NCBI GenBank assembly: GCA_963814165.1
Contig: CAWFBW010000002.1
Coordinates: 1-64,000 of the forward strand
Length of the DNA: 64,000 bases
Direction of reading: 5' to 3'
Source of the DNA: DASRAA01 sp963814165
GTDB lineage: Bacteria > Acidobacteriota > Terriglobia > Terriglobales > Acidobacteriaceae
The position numbers and the translations under genes were made by a program. The number at the start of each line of letters is the position of its first letter. The stretch's first letter is position 1. Of the stretch, positions 31,200 to 39,578 are shown piece by piece. The notes beneath the pieces were generated by a model. That model had not been told where the DNA came from and did no database searches. It was given only the letters and a program-made list of their open reading frames with translations.

Positions 31200-31403
31200 A
31201 TGCTGACGGAGTCTGTCATGAGAGGCAGCGCCCCCCTCTTCGTCGCCGTCGGCACCGTCGTCGTGCTACTGATCATGCTGCCCGCATACCGAATTTTCTT
31301 CGCCATCAGCCTCGTCGTTGCGATCATCGTGGCCGTCATCCTCCATTTCTGGCACAAGCTCCACCCCGTGCGCATCGACGAGACCGACGATAAGCCCCCT
31401 TGA
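31200..31403 (+). CDS. Small two-segment membrane protein, paralogue 2
   Basis: 67 aa from ATG 31200; ATG 31218 (MRGS) is an alternative that aligns better with MKGS of the neighbour. The hydrophobic segments are PLFVAVGTVVVLLIMLPAY and FFAISLVVAIIVAVILHFW, followed by HKLHPVRIDETDDKPP. About half of its residues are identical to the paralogue upstream. The pair flanks a dispersed repeat and precedes engB. No function can be assigned. Confidence 0.7.
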   Translation: MLTESVMRGSAPLFVAVGTVVVLLIMLPAYRIFFAISLVVAIIVAVILHFWHKLHPVRIDETDDKPP

Positions 31404-31449
31404 AACTCCACTGACCGCATTTCTATCTGCTAACCGCTATGATTAAACC

Positions 31450-32070
31450 GTGAAGGTTCAAACCCGCTTCGTCACCAGTGCCGCCGCGCCTACGCAGTTC
31501 CCTGCCCCCAGCGCCCCCGAAATCGCTTTCCTAGGCCGCTCCAATGTCGGCAAGTCGAGCCTGATTAACGCACTGGTGGGCGACAAAATCGCTAAAACCA
31601 GCAACACACCAGGACGCACGCAAACCATCAACTTTTTCGAGCTGCGCCGCCCCGGCCGTCCCCATCCCGAGTTTTTCTTCGTTGACCTGCCCGGCTACGG
31701 CTACGCCCGTGTCCCGAAAGCCATCACCACGCTGTGGTCGCAGTTCATCGATCCGTACCTCGCCTCGCGGCCATCGCTGGTGCTCTGTCTGTCCCTAGTC
31801 GATGTATCGATTCCTCCGCAGCAATCGGACATCCAACTTCACGAGTGGTTGCGCCACCACGACCGTACCCTCCTCGTCATCGCCACCAAGGCCGACCGCA
31901 TCTCCAACAACCAGCTGCGCAAGTCGCTGGCCACGCTCGCCGACGAACTCGGCGTCAACGCTGACCGCATCCTGCCCTTCTCCGCCAAGTCCCAAGTTGG
32001 ACATACGGCGTTGTGGCGCGCCATCCAGTCTGCCGCTGGTATCGCGATGGCAGGAAGCAAACCGGACTAG
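31450..32070 (+). CDS. engB: Ribosome-biogenesis GTPase YsxC/EngB
   Basis: 206 aa, GTG start at 31450. P-loop GTPase of the TrmE-Era-EngA-YihA group needed for large-subunit assembly. G1 is GRSNVGKSSLIN, G2 region TPGRTQTINFF, G3 DLPGYGYA and G4 TKAD; a G5-like FSAKSQVG is seen. All elements are intact. Its stop (32068-32070) is one base from the convergent stop of the amidohydrolase gene, leaving no room for a separate terminator between them. Confidence 0.95.
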   Translation: MKVQTRFVTSAAAPTQFPAPSAPEIAFLGRSNVGKSSLINALVGDKIAKTSNTPGRTQTINFFELRRPGRPHPEFFFVDLPGYGYARVPKAITTLWSQFIDPYLASRPSLVLCLSLVDVSIPPQQSDIQLHEWLRHHDRTLLVIATKADRISNNQLRKSLATLADELGVNADRILPFSAKSQVGHTALWRAIQSAAGIAMAGSKPD

Positions 32071-32071
32071 T

Positions 32072-32914
32072 TTAGGCGGGCCAGATTTCCAGCGCGGTTT
32101 GCGAGAGCATTTGATGCTTCGCCGCTCCCGACAAAGGAAGCTTGCGAAAGTCCGCGAGGTTTTTCGCGATTTCCGGAACTCCCGGCCCCGGCCAATCCGT
32201 TCCGAACAGCGTCTTGTGGGCTATCTCTTCCAGCCGCGGAAAATATTGCAGCAGCGTCTTCGGCGGAATCCCGCTGATGTCGAGATACACGTTCCGGTGC
32301 CGCCGGACCAGGAAGAACGCAGTGTCCATCCACAGCGGACGTCCACCGTGCGCCAGCAAAATCTTCAGGTTCGGAAAATCGACCGCGACATCGTCCACAT
32401 AAATCGGATCGCCGTACTTATTGCGCGCACCAGGGAAGATCGATGTTCCCGTGTGCACCATGATCGGAATGCCGTTCGCTTCCGCGGCGCGATAGATGAT
32501 CTCCAATTCCTTGACGCCATTCAGGTAGTCGTTAGGATAGAGCAGCTGATGCGGTGGATGAATCTTGATCAGCCGGATGCCGAGCCGCACGATCTGCTCC
32601 ATATCCGCGAGCACGTTCTTCGTGTGCCTCGGATGCACGCTGCCGCACGGAATCAGCCGCTTCCGGTCGGCCTTCACGTAGTTCGCGACCCACTCGTTGA
32701 CCTCGGGTGTGAAGCCAATCACCTCGGGCGCGACATAATTGATGAGCACCGCGCGATCGACTCCGATTTCGTCCAGGTGCTTCAGGAACGCCTTCGGCGA
32801 TTCGCAGAAGCGCTCGATCTGCTCGAAGTCCTTGCGCTTGGCCTTCATCAGCGCCAGCGCTTCCGGCTTGAACAGATGCATCGGCGCGATGTGAACATGG
32901 CAATCGGTGATCAT
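32072..32914 (-). CDS. Amidohydrolase family 2 metal-dependent hydrolase or decarboxylase
   Basis: 280 aa from ATG 32914, one base after the stop of the flavin subunit gene. TIM-barrel amidohydrolase of the ACMSD-like group. It has the His-x-His metal motif DCHVHIAPM at the N-terminus, HTGTS in the middle, AHGG, and the C-terminal catalytic Asp in FGTDWPGPG. Members hydrolyse or decarboxylate aromatic-derived or lactone substrates. Its position as last gene of the molybdenum-hydroxylase operon suggests it acts on a product or side product of that pathway; the reaction is unknown. A longer start at 32953 would overlap the upstream gene by 38 bases. Confidence 0.82.
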   Translation of the reverse strand: MITDCHVHIAPMHLFKPEALALMKAKRKDFEQIERFCESPKAFLKHLDEIGVDRAVLINYVAPEVIGFTPEVNEWVANYVKADRKRLIPCGSVHPRHTKNVLADMEQIVRLGIRLIKIHPPHQLLYPNDYLNGVKELEIIYRAAEANGIPIMVHTGTSIFPGARNKYGDPIYVDDVAVDFPNLKILLAHGGRPLWMDTAFFLVRRHRNVYLDISGIPPKTLLQYFPRLEEIAHKTLFGTDWPGPGVPEIAKNLADFRKLPLSGAAKHQMLSQTALEIWPA

Positions 32915-32915
32915 C

Positions 32916-33899
32916 TCAGTTGGCAGCCGCTTCCAGCAGTGCCCGCTTGGCAAACACCTTCACCATCTCGCGGCGATATTCCGGCGTCAGCGCCGATGTC
33001 GTCAGCGGCTTCGCCGTCTTGGCCGCGAGTTCGCCGATCGCCTCAGCCAGATCAGGGCCAACTTCCATGCCGACCAGCCGCGCATCCACGTCCCTTATCA
33101 AGTGCGGCGCGGGATTCACCGCCGTAATCGCCATGCGCGCATCTTCCACGCGACCGCGGTCCAGCTTTAATGCCACCGCAACACCGGCGAGCGGATAATC
33201 GATACTCCCGCGCACCCGCAGCTTCTGATAGCTTCCGCGCCAGCCTTTCGCTGATGCCGGAAGAACCACTCGCGTCAGCATCTCACCCACCGAAAGTCGC
33301 AGCCGCACGATGCCATCGTTCACGTAGAACTCGGAGATCGGAACGCGCCGTGACCCACTTGCCGACGCAATCTCCACCTCGGCGCCAAGGCACAGCAGCG
33401 CTGGCGGCGTGTCGCCCGAAAACACCGCCCAGCAGAGCTTGCCGCCGGGCGCGACGTGGCAAAGATCCCCATCCTTCTTCAGGCAGAACCCACAGCTCTT
33501 GCGCCACAGCAGCGACTGGTTGTACCAAAGGCAGCGCGTATCGAGACAGATATTTCCGCCAATCGTCCCCATATTGCGTATCACCGGCGAAGCAACCGTC
33601 CTCGTCGCCTCGTGCAACACCCGATATTCCTGCCGAATCACCGGCGAATGCTCGATCGCCGACAGCGTCGTCAGTGCTCCGATGCTCACGCTTCCGTCAG
33701 CTTGCACGTGAATCCCGCGCAACTCGCCCACAGCTCGCAGGTCAAGTACAAACAGCGGCGTGAACAGCTTCTGCTTCATCGACGGCAACAGGTCTGTTCC
33801 GCCCGCTACGACCTTCACCTGATCGCCGTGCGCCGCAAGCATCTGGACCGCGTCGCCCAGCGTCCTCGGCCGCAGCAGCTTGAACTCAGGAAGGCTCAT
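32916..33899 (-). CDS. hcrB: Molybdenum hydroxylase FAD subunit with 4Fe-4S insertion, 4-hydroxybenzoyl-CoA reductase beta type
   Basis: 327 aa. FAD-binding subunit of the xanthine-oxidase family: VAGGTDLLPSMK near residue 33 and the second flavin motif GTIGGNI near 111. Between them and the C-terminal domain lies an insertion with cysteines 123, 139, 147 and 156 (motifs DTRC, GFCLKKDG, LCHV, KLCWA). Their spacing of 16, 8 and 9 is, as I recall it, that of the extra 4Fe-4S ligands in the beta subunit of Thauera 4-hydroxybenzoyl-CoA reductase, and ordinary xanthine or CO dehydrogenase flavin subunits lack it. It overlaps the molybdenum subunit gene (ATGA). The family call is strong; the substrate is not proven. 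The symbol is by similarity. Confidence 0.85.
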   Translation of the reverse strand: MSLPEFKLLRPRTLGDAVQMLAAHGDQVKVVAGGTDLLPSMKQKLFTPLFVLDLRAVGELRGIHVQADGSVSIGALTTLSAIEHSPVIRQEYRVLHEATRTVASPVIRNMGTIGGNICLDTRCLWYNQSLLWRKSCGFCLKKDGDLCHVAPGGKLCWAVFSGDTPPALLCLGAEVEIASASGSRRVPISEFYVNDGIVRLRLSVGEMLTRVVLPASAKGWRGSYQKLRVRGSIDYPLAGVAVALKLDRGRVEDARMAITAVNPAPHLIRDVDARLVGMEVGPDLAEAIGELAAKTAKPLTTSALTPEYRREMVKVFAKRALLEAAAN

Positions 33900-36450
33900 A
33901 CTTCACCTCCCGCCGTAACCGCCGTTCGCGCCGGGTCTTCCGGATGTCGCTCAGGGCCCTTGCCGCGATACCACAACGAGCCGCCATGCTCGCGGAACGA
34001 TTCCGGCTCGGTCGGATCGACGCCCTCCGTCATCTCGACCTTCTTCGCTCCCCGCTTCGCGCGCAGCGCCGCCAGAACGCGCTCCGGTGTAAACGGCGCC
34101 TCGCGCAGCCGAATTCCCACAGCGTCGTAGATCGCGTTCGAGATTGCCGGAATCGTCGCCGCCAGCGAACCTTCGCCCGCTTCCTTCGCACCAAACGGGC
34201 CTTCGGGATCAATGCTCTCGACGATAATGCATTCGATCTCCGGCGACTCCACCGACGACGGACTGCGATATTCCAGCAGCCCTGCGTTCATGAGCAGTCC
34301 GTCTTTCCAGACCATCTCTTCCTGCAGCGCCTGCCCCAGTCCCATCCAAACCGAGCCGATCACCTGTCCCTCAACCGCCACTGGATTCAGCGCGCGTCCG
34401 CAATCATGAGCCGCCCATATCTTGTGTACCGTCACAACTCCGGTCTCTTCGTCCACGCTGACCTCAGCCACCTGCGCCGAATACGAATATGCAGGCGATG
34501 GTCCAACGCCGCCACCCTTGTGCTTGCCGCCCCGCGCTTCCGCCGGAGGCGCGTACGATCCCGTCCCGGTAAGTCCACCGTGAACGTCGATGGCTGCGAC
34601 GACTGCCTCTTCAAAACTCATGTGGTCCTTGGTGCCATCTTCTTTACGCGTCTGGAGCACTGAACCGCGCAGAATCTGGCCGTCAACATGTCCACTCGCT
34701 GCCGCCGATTCTGGCCCCGCAACCGGCGACAAATCCGCGCCACGCTTCCAGACATGATCTTCCCGGATCATTACTTCTTCGGCCGCGCAGTTCATCCGCT
34801 TCGCCGCCGCGCTGACGATGTTCTTCTTCACGTCCTCGGCAGCACGCAACGCGGCGTTGCCCGCCATAAAAGTTACGCGGCTGGAGTAAGAGCCGAGATC
34901 AATTGGCGTCAGGTCCGTGTCGGCAGCAATCACCTTCACGCGCGCCATGCTGCATCCCAGTACCTCGGCGACCACCTGCGCCGTCATGGTGTCGGAACCC
35001 TGGCCGATCTCCGAGGCGCCCGTGTACACCACCACTCCGCCGTCGCGGTCAATCTTGATGTTGACCGTCGAGTGCGGCATGTCTGAGCGAATAATGCTGT
35101 TGGCCGCTCCACTGACGTAGTGGCTACACGCCATGCCGAGACCGCGGCCACGCGGCAACTTCCCTTTGCGTTCCGTCCACCGCGACCGCGTCACGACCTG
35201 CTCGATGCACTCCGGCAATCCATAGCTCAAAACCCGCAGGCCGTTCACCGTCACCGTAGGGCGGCTTGAGCAGATTGACTCGGCGCATCACCGCCGGATC
35301 GAGGCCGATCTTCGCGGCAATCTCGTCCATTTGCGACTCGAAGGCAAAGCGCACATTCACCGTTCCGTGCCCGCGCATCGCCCCGCAGGCCGGCTTGTTG
35401 GTCAGCACGCGGAAGCCGTCATAGCGAATGTTTGGAATGTCGTAAAGCGCACCCAACAGCGCGCCGGAATACAGAATCGTCACAATCCCGTACGAACAAT
35501 ACGCGCCGCCATCCTGAATTACCTTGCAAGCCACAGATGTAATGCGTCCATCGTTCTTCACGCCGGTTTTGAGATCGATGATGGTGCGCGGCCGCCCGCG
35601 ATGCGCCCAAAATACTTCTTCGCGCGTGTAGGTGATCTTCACCGGCGCCTTGGCCGCGCGCGCTGTAACCGCAGCGATGATCTCCAGCGGAATAATCTCG
35701 CTCTTGCCGCCGAAATCCGCCGCCGACCAGCGGCTTGATCACGCGGATCTGCGACATCGGCAGTTCCAGCACCAGCGACAGCTTGTGCTGCAGGTAGTAA
35801 GGAACCTGCGTTGACGACCACACCGTCAACCGCCCCTGTTTCCCCGTGTGCGGATCGATTTCGAAACTCGCCAGCGTGCAGTGCGGTTCCATCGCTGCAT
35901 GCGTCACTTCGTTGGCGATATAGCGCGCCTCGGCGACGTAATCCGCCTCCGCAAAACCCTTCTCCGGATCGCCGAAAATATGGTGGTAGTCCTTTTCGAT
36001 ATTGTTGGGACGGTTCTCGTGGATGAGATTCCGCTCCGCCTTCATCGACTTTTCGGGATCGAAGTACGCCGGCAGCGGTTCATATTCGACATCGATCAAT
36101 TCTAGCGCACGATCCGCAATCGCTTCCGTGGTCGCAGCGACGCAGGCAACGTTGTCGCCCACATATCGCACCTTGCCGACCGCCAGCGCGGTTTCGTCGT
36201 GACCCACAGGAAGGATTCCATACTGATTCGGCGCGTCTTCTCCCGTTACAACGGCTACTACACCCTCCAGCGCGCGTGCTCGACTGACATCAATACTCTT
36301 GATGGCCGCATGCGGATACGGCGAATGCAGAATTCTCCCAATCAGCATCCCGGGCAAGCTAAAGTCGTCAGCATACTTGCCCCCGCCGGTGGTCTTCCCG
36401 GCCGCGTCCACCATGGCAATCGACTTGCCGATTACAGAGAATTCCGTCAT
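33896..36450 (-). CDS. hcrA: Molybdenum hydroxylase large subunit, 4-hydroxybenzoyl-CoA reductase alpha type (two frameshifts)
   Basis: The gene starts at ATG 36450 (MTEFSVIGKSIAMVDAAGK). The aldehyde oxidase/xanthine dehydrogenase hammerhead domain (ILHSPYPHAAIKSIDVS) is followed by the molybdopterin-binding domains (GGGFGG-type loop, CGAMRGHG, GQGSDT). The catalytic Glu motif GAKEAGEGS is near the C-terminus. Two surplus bases break it, at about 35712 (GGATTTCGGCGG for GGATTTGGCGG) and about 35254. Correcting them gives about 850 residues, some 50-80 longer than I expect for this subunit, through a charged C-terminal tail after RVLAALRAKR. It receives its start within the stop of the 2Fe-2S gene (TAATG). 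Most likely intact in the organism. Confidence 0.85.
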
Positions 36451-36956
36451 TACTCCCGCGCTCCCGCCAATTCAGCTTTCTGGCTGCTCTGCTCCGCCTT
36501 GATGACCGCCCGGATCGCCTCATACATCTGCGAATACCCCGTGCAGCGGCACAAGTTGCTGCTCAACGCCTCGCGAATTTCGCTCTCGGAAGGATCCGGA
36601 TTGCTGGCAAGCAACCCGCGCACCGTCATCATGAATCCCGGCGTGCAGTATCCGCACTGCGAGCCTCCGAAATCGCCGTACGCCTTCTGCAGTGCGGCCA
36701 ATCCACCTCCATCGGAAATCCCTTCGACCGTCGTGATCTCGCAATTCTGGTAGCTCGCCGCCAGCATCGTGCATGCCAGCATCGGTACACCATCCACCTG
36801 CACCATGCAAGCGCCGCACGACGAGTCGTCGCAGCCTTTCTTGGATCCCGTAAGGTTCAGATCGCCGCGCAAAACGTCCAGCAGCAGGCTGTTCGGCTCC
36901 ACCGCCAGTTCGTGCCCTCGGCCGTTCACTCTCAGTTCAATCAGCTCTTTTTTCAC
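36450..36956 (-). CDS. hcrC: Molybdenum hydroxylase 2Fe-2S subunit, 4-hydroxybenzoyl-CoA reductase gamma type
   Basis: 168 aa, GTG start at 36956 with AGGAG upstream. Plant-type 2Fe-2S cluster ligands lie in GSKKGCDDSSCGACMVQVDG and the later LAC. The second cluster ligands are in GGSQCGYCTPGFMM and SSNLCRCTGY. This is the electron-transfer subunit of xanthine-oxidase-family enzymes and is complete. Gene order small Fe-S, large Mo, medium FAD is the same as hcrCAB of Thauera. A much longer open frame up to 37331 crosses the rhodanese gene and is rejected. Confidence 0.9.
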   Translation of the reverse strand: MKKELIELRVNGRGHELAVEPNSLLLDVLRGDLNLTGSKKGCDDSSCGACMVQVDGVPMLACTMLAASYQNCEITTVEGISDGGGLAALQKAYGDFGGSQCGYCTPGFMMTVRGLLASNPDPSESEIREALSSNLCRCTGYSQMYEAIRAVIKAEQSSQKAELAGARE

Positions 36957-36967
36957 GAAGCAAGCTC

Positions 36968-37309
36968 CTAATACAGCGGCACGCTCGGATCGATCTCGCG
37001 CGACCAGCGGTCGATTCCGCCCCGCAATGATTGCACTTTGTCGAAGCCCTGCTGCCGCAGCCATGCCGTGACGTTCATCGACCTCACTCCGTGATGACAG
37101 ACCACGACAATGTGTTGTTCGGGGTCGAGTTCCTGGTTGAAGCGCGCCGGAATCTCGCCCATCGGGACATGCCGGCTTCCCTCGATATGCGCAGTCTGGT
37201 ACTCCCACGGCTCGCGCACATCGAGCAGAGTGAATTCTTGCGCACCGTCTTTCAGCGACTTCAAATCGCCAGCCGAAATCTCGTAGTCCAATATGCCCCA
37301 ATCTCCCAA
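36968..37309 (-). CDS. Rhodanese-like sulfurtransferase
   Basis: 113 aa single-domain rhodanese. The active-site loop is VVVCHHGVRS, with the persulfide-forming Cys and a following Gly-Val-Arg-Ser. The LLDVREPWEY and ILDYEISAGDLKSL segments are typical of the fold. A TTG at 37309 seven bases from the preceding stop is the presumed start; a second TTG at 37291 is possible. It is embedded between the crotonase and the Fe-S subunit in an operon for a molybdenum hydroxylase. Xanthine-oxidase-family enzymes need a terminal sulfur on molybdenum, so this protein could pass sulfur to the cofactor; that is inference. Confidence 0.87.
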   Translation of the reverse strand: MGDWGILDYEISAGDLKSLKDGAQEFTLLDVREPWEYQTAHIEGSRHVPMGEIPARFNQELDPEQHIVVVCHHGVRSMNVTAWLRQQGFDKVQSLRGGIDRWSREIDPSVPLY

Positions 37310-37315
37310 TGATGA

Positions 37316-38095
37316 TTACTTGCCGGTCCAAACCGGCCGCCGCCGCTCGATATGCGCCTGGATTCCCTCTTGCGCATCGGCCGTCTTCATCAAGTCGTCA
37401 AAGTAAATCTGCTCAGCCCGCACGAGTCCTTTGTCGAAATGAATCGAATCCCACGCATAGAACGCCTTCTTCGCAATCGCCAACGCCGCCGGACTCAACT
37501 GCGACACTCGCGCCACGCATTCCTGCACTCGCATGTCCGGGTCGTCGGCAATTCCATTGACCAGGCCCGCCGCCAATGCCTCGGGACCGTTCAGCGTCCG
37601 GCCGGTCAACACCATTTCAGCCGCCAGCTTTTGTCCCACTACAGACGCCAACGCCACACTCGCCACCGGAGGAAAACAAGCCAGCTTGATCTCCGGAAAC
37701 CCAAACACGGCATCGGGCGAGGCAAAAACCACGTCGCACATCAACGCCAGTTCAGCTCCACCGCCGAGGCAATGCCGCCGAACCGACGCAATCGTCAGCT
37801 TCTTTGTCGCAACAACCGCACGAACCACGCTGTGAAACGCAGTCAGCATGTTACGCACAGCTTCAGGAGCATGTGCTGCGATATCGACGCCGGCTGAGAA
37901 CGCGCGCTCGGAACCCGCAATCACCACCGTGCTGATTTCCGGCATCGCCTCAATTTGCTCCAGCGCCGCCACCAACTCCCCCATCATCTCCATGTCCATT
38001 ACGTTCAGCGGAGGATGGTTGAGCGTAATGCGCACAACGGGGATCTGAAGGTCCACCGTAATACGTCGGAACTCGGGTTTTGCGGCAAGCGTCAT
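37316..38095 (-). CDS. Crotonase-family hydratase resembling cyclohexadienoyl-CoA hydratase
   Basis: 259 aa from ATG 38095. The enoyl-CoA hydratase/isomerase fold carries both catalytic glutamates (CLGGGAELALMCD and FGFPEI) and the oxyanion-hole segments (ERAFSAGVDI). The N-terminus NHPPLNVMDMEMMGEL and the AHAPEAVRNMLTAFH segment recall cyclohexa-1,5-diene-1-carbonyl-CoA hydratase (Dch) of anaerobic benzoate degradation. That is a judgement by eye; a plain enoyl-CoA hydratase cannot be excluded. It is co-transcribed with the 4-hydroxybenzoyl-CoA-reductase-like subunits, which strengthens the CoA-ester interpretation. Its start lies seven bases after the TetR stop. Confidence 0.78.
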   Translation of the reverse strand: MTLAAKPEFRRITVDLQIPVVRITLNHPPLNVMDMEMMGELVAALEQIEAMPEISTVVIAGSERAFSAGVDIAAHAPEAVRNMLTAFHSVVRAVVATKKLTIASVRRHCLGGGAELALMCDVVFASPDAVFGFPEIKLACFPPVASVALASVVGQKLAAEMVLTGRTLNGPEALAAGLVNGIADDPDMRVQECVARVSQLSPAALAIAKKAFYAWDSIHFDKGLVRAEQIYFDDLMKTADAQEGIQAHIERRRPVWTGK

Positions 38096-38102
38096 TGCGG
38101 TA

Positions 38103-38855
38103 TCACGTTCGCCTTCTGCGTGTCTTCGCCGGCGGCGAATCGATCTCGATTTCCTCGGTCGCAGCGTCAACCGGTGAGGGACGCCAACTCGATCCCTTTT
38201 CCCCACGCACGCCTTGCAAAAAAATATCGCTAATCTGGCGCGCAATAATCTCGGCGCTCGGATCGACCTTCGGCTTGTACCAGGTGTACAGCCAGTTCAT
38301 CATTCCAAACAGGCCCATCACCGCGGTACGGGTTGACACTCCGCCCTTGCCGGACGCTTTCGGCCCCAGTCGAGTCAGGTCTTCCGCCCGGGCAAGCTCG
38401 TCCACCAGTCCTACACAAATCCTGTAGTACTCGCGCTTAATTGCGGCCAACTCTGTGCCATACCCGTTCCTTAACACATCATCTTCGTGCGAAAGGACCT
38501 TCATCGCTTTCTGCTTGGCCACCGCGTAGTCCACGTGATTGTGCACAAAGATGCGAATCCGTTCTTCGGGACATTTACTGTCTTGTAGGCGCAGGCGCAG
38601 GCGGTCCATGATCGTCGTGAACGTATGTTTTTGGATCAGGTAAAGCAGCCTTTCCTTGGAATCGAAATAGTAGTAAAGACCGGCCAGCGACATCCCGCTC
38701 AAGCGCGACAGGTCTCGCATCGACGCGCCTTCATAGCCCTTATCCGCGAAAACTTCCGTCGCGTAGTCGAGGATTTCGGAGAAGCGGCGATCGAACCGCG
38801 TATCGCTCGGTGAGGTGTGAGAAGACCCGTTCGATTTGGGAGTGCCAGTGTGCAC
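38103..38855 (-). CDS. TetR-family regulator, first gene of the molybdenum hydroxylase operon
   Basis: The N-terminal helix-turn-helix is clear (ILDYATEVFADKGYEGASMRDLSRLSG then LYYYFDSKERLLYLI). The C-terminal ligand domain is helical and ends with a basic tail KTRRRR. The start is uncertain: GTG 38855 gives 250 aa, while a GTG at 38963 in the same frame would place a likely operator palindrome inside the gene, so 38855 is preferred. TetR proteins next to CoA-ester catabolic genes usually sense an acyl-CoA. Its position seven bases before the crotonase suggests it controls its own operon. Confidence 0.83.
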   Translation of the reverse strand: MHTGTPKSNGSSHTSPSDTRFDRRFSEILDYATEVFADKGYEGASMRDLSRLSGMSLAGLYYYFDSKERLLYLIQKHTFTTIMDRLRLRLQDSKCPEERIRIFVHNHVDYAVAKQKAMKVLSHEDDVLRNGYGTELAAIKREYYRICVGLVDELARAEDLTRLGPKASGKGGVSTRTAVMGLFGMMNWLYTWYKPKVDPSAEIIARQISDIFLQGVRGEKGSSWRPSPVDAATEEIEIDSPPAKTRRRRT

Positions 38856-38898
38856 GAGTCCTACCGTGGATGGCCGCTTGGAAGTCGGCCGGAATCTG

Positions 38899-38910
38899 AC
38901 GAACGTTCGT
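38899..38910. promoter_or_regulatory. Candidate TetR operator
   Basis: ACGAACGTTCGT is a perfect 12-base palindrome 44 bases upstream of the preferred TetR start, the usual size and place of an autoregulatory TetR operator. Binding by this regulator is inferred. Confidence 0.5.
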
Positions 38911-39128
38911 TCTAATCGTAGCAGCCTCCTGCCGCAACGACAACCCAGTCCCCGCGTCTTCACAACTCTGCATCACCCACCTCCAATTTGTCCGCTCTTC
39001 TCTCCCACTTCGCGTCGGTTTTAACCCCAACGTTGACAACTCTCTCCCCAATAAAGCAAACTGCAGAATCCTGACGAATTGGCCCTGCCTTCACTTGCAG
39101 CGCCATGCCGGGGCGGACAAACCAATCC

Positions 39129-39578
39129 ATGACCGCACAATCAAAGGTCTCCTACCGAATGGAATCCACGCTTGAAAGCGTGAACAAGGCGGAGGAAATG
39201 GTTGGCCAACTGGCCAAACAAGCGGGTTTTGACGAGGATGCACGCGACGGCATAAGCATGGCGGTACGTGAAGCCATGATTAACGCCGTTTTGCACGGCA
39301 ATGCCTACGATCCCGGCAAACGTGTAAACTTGTCGTTGGAACAGAACGACCGTGAGTTGATAATTACGATCGGGGACGAAGGCAGAGGCCTCGAGCCCGA
39401 AGAAATCCCCGATCCCTTGGCCCCGGAAAATCTTATGAAGCAATCGGGGCGCGGCATTTTTCTCATCCGGGCGTTTATGGACGAAGTTCGGTTCCGCAAA
39501 CTGGAACCCGGCACTGAAGTTACTTTGATCAAGCGGATCCCAGGCTCTGATCTGGACCGCCAGGAGGCTTCCACGTGA
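39129..39578 (+). CDS. RsbW-like serine kinase / anti-sigma factor
   Basis: 149 aa from ATG 39129. GHKL ATPase fold with an N-box (EAMINAVLHGNAYDP), G1 (GDEGRGLEPEEIPDP) and G2 (GRGIFLIRAFMDEV). It lacks any histidine phosphoacceptor domain, matching RsbW/SpoIIAB-type protein kinases that bind a sigma factor or phosphorylate an antagonist. Its stop overlaps the start of the STAS gene, an arrangement typical of partner-switching modules. No sigma factor gene lies nearby, so the target is elsewhere in the genome. Confidence 0.88.
   Translation: MTAQSKVSYRMESTLESVNKAEEMVGQLAKQAGFDEDARDGISMAVREAMINAVLHGNAYDPGKRVNLSLEQNDRELIITIGDEGRGLEPEEIPDPLAPENLMKQSGRGIFLIRAFMDEVRFRKLEPGTEVTLIKRIPGSDLDRQEAST

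Noticed and set aside
32916..36956. Xanthine dehydrogenase or CO dehydrogenase
   Set aside because: The subunit architecture is shared, but the four-cysteine insertion in the FAD subunit and the linked CoA-type crotonase fit 4-hydroxybenzoyl-CoA reductase better.
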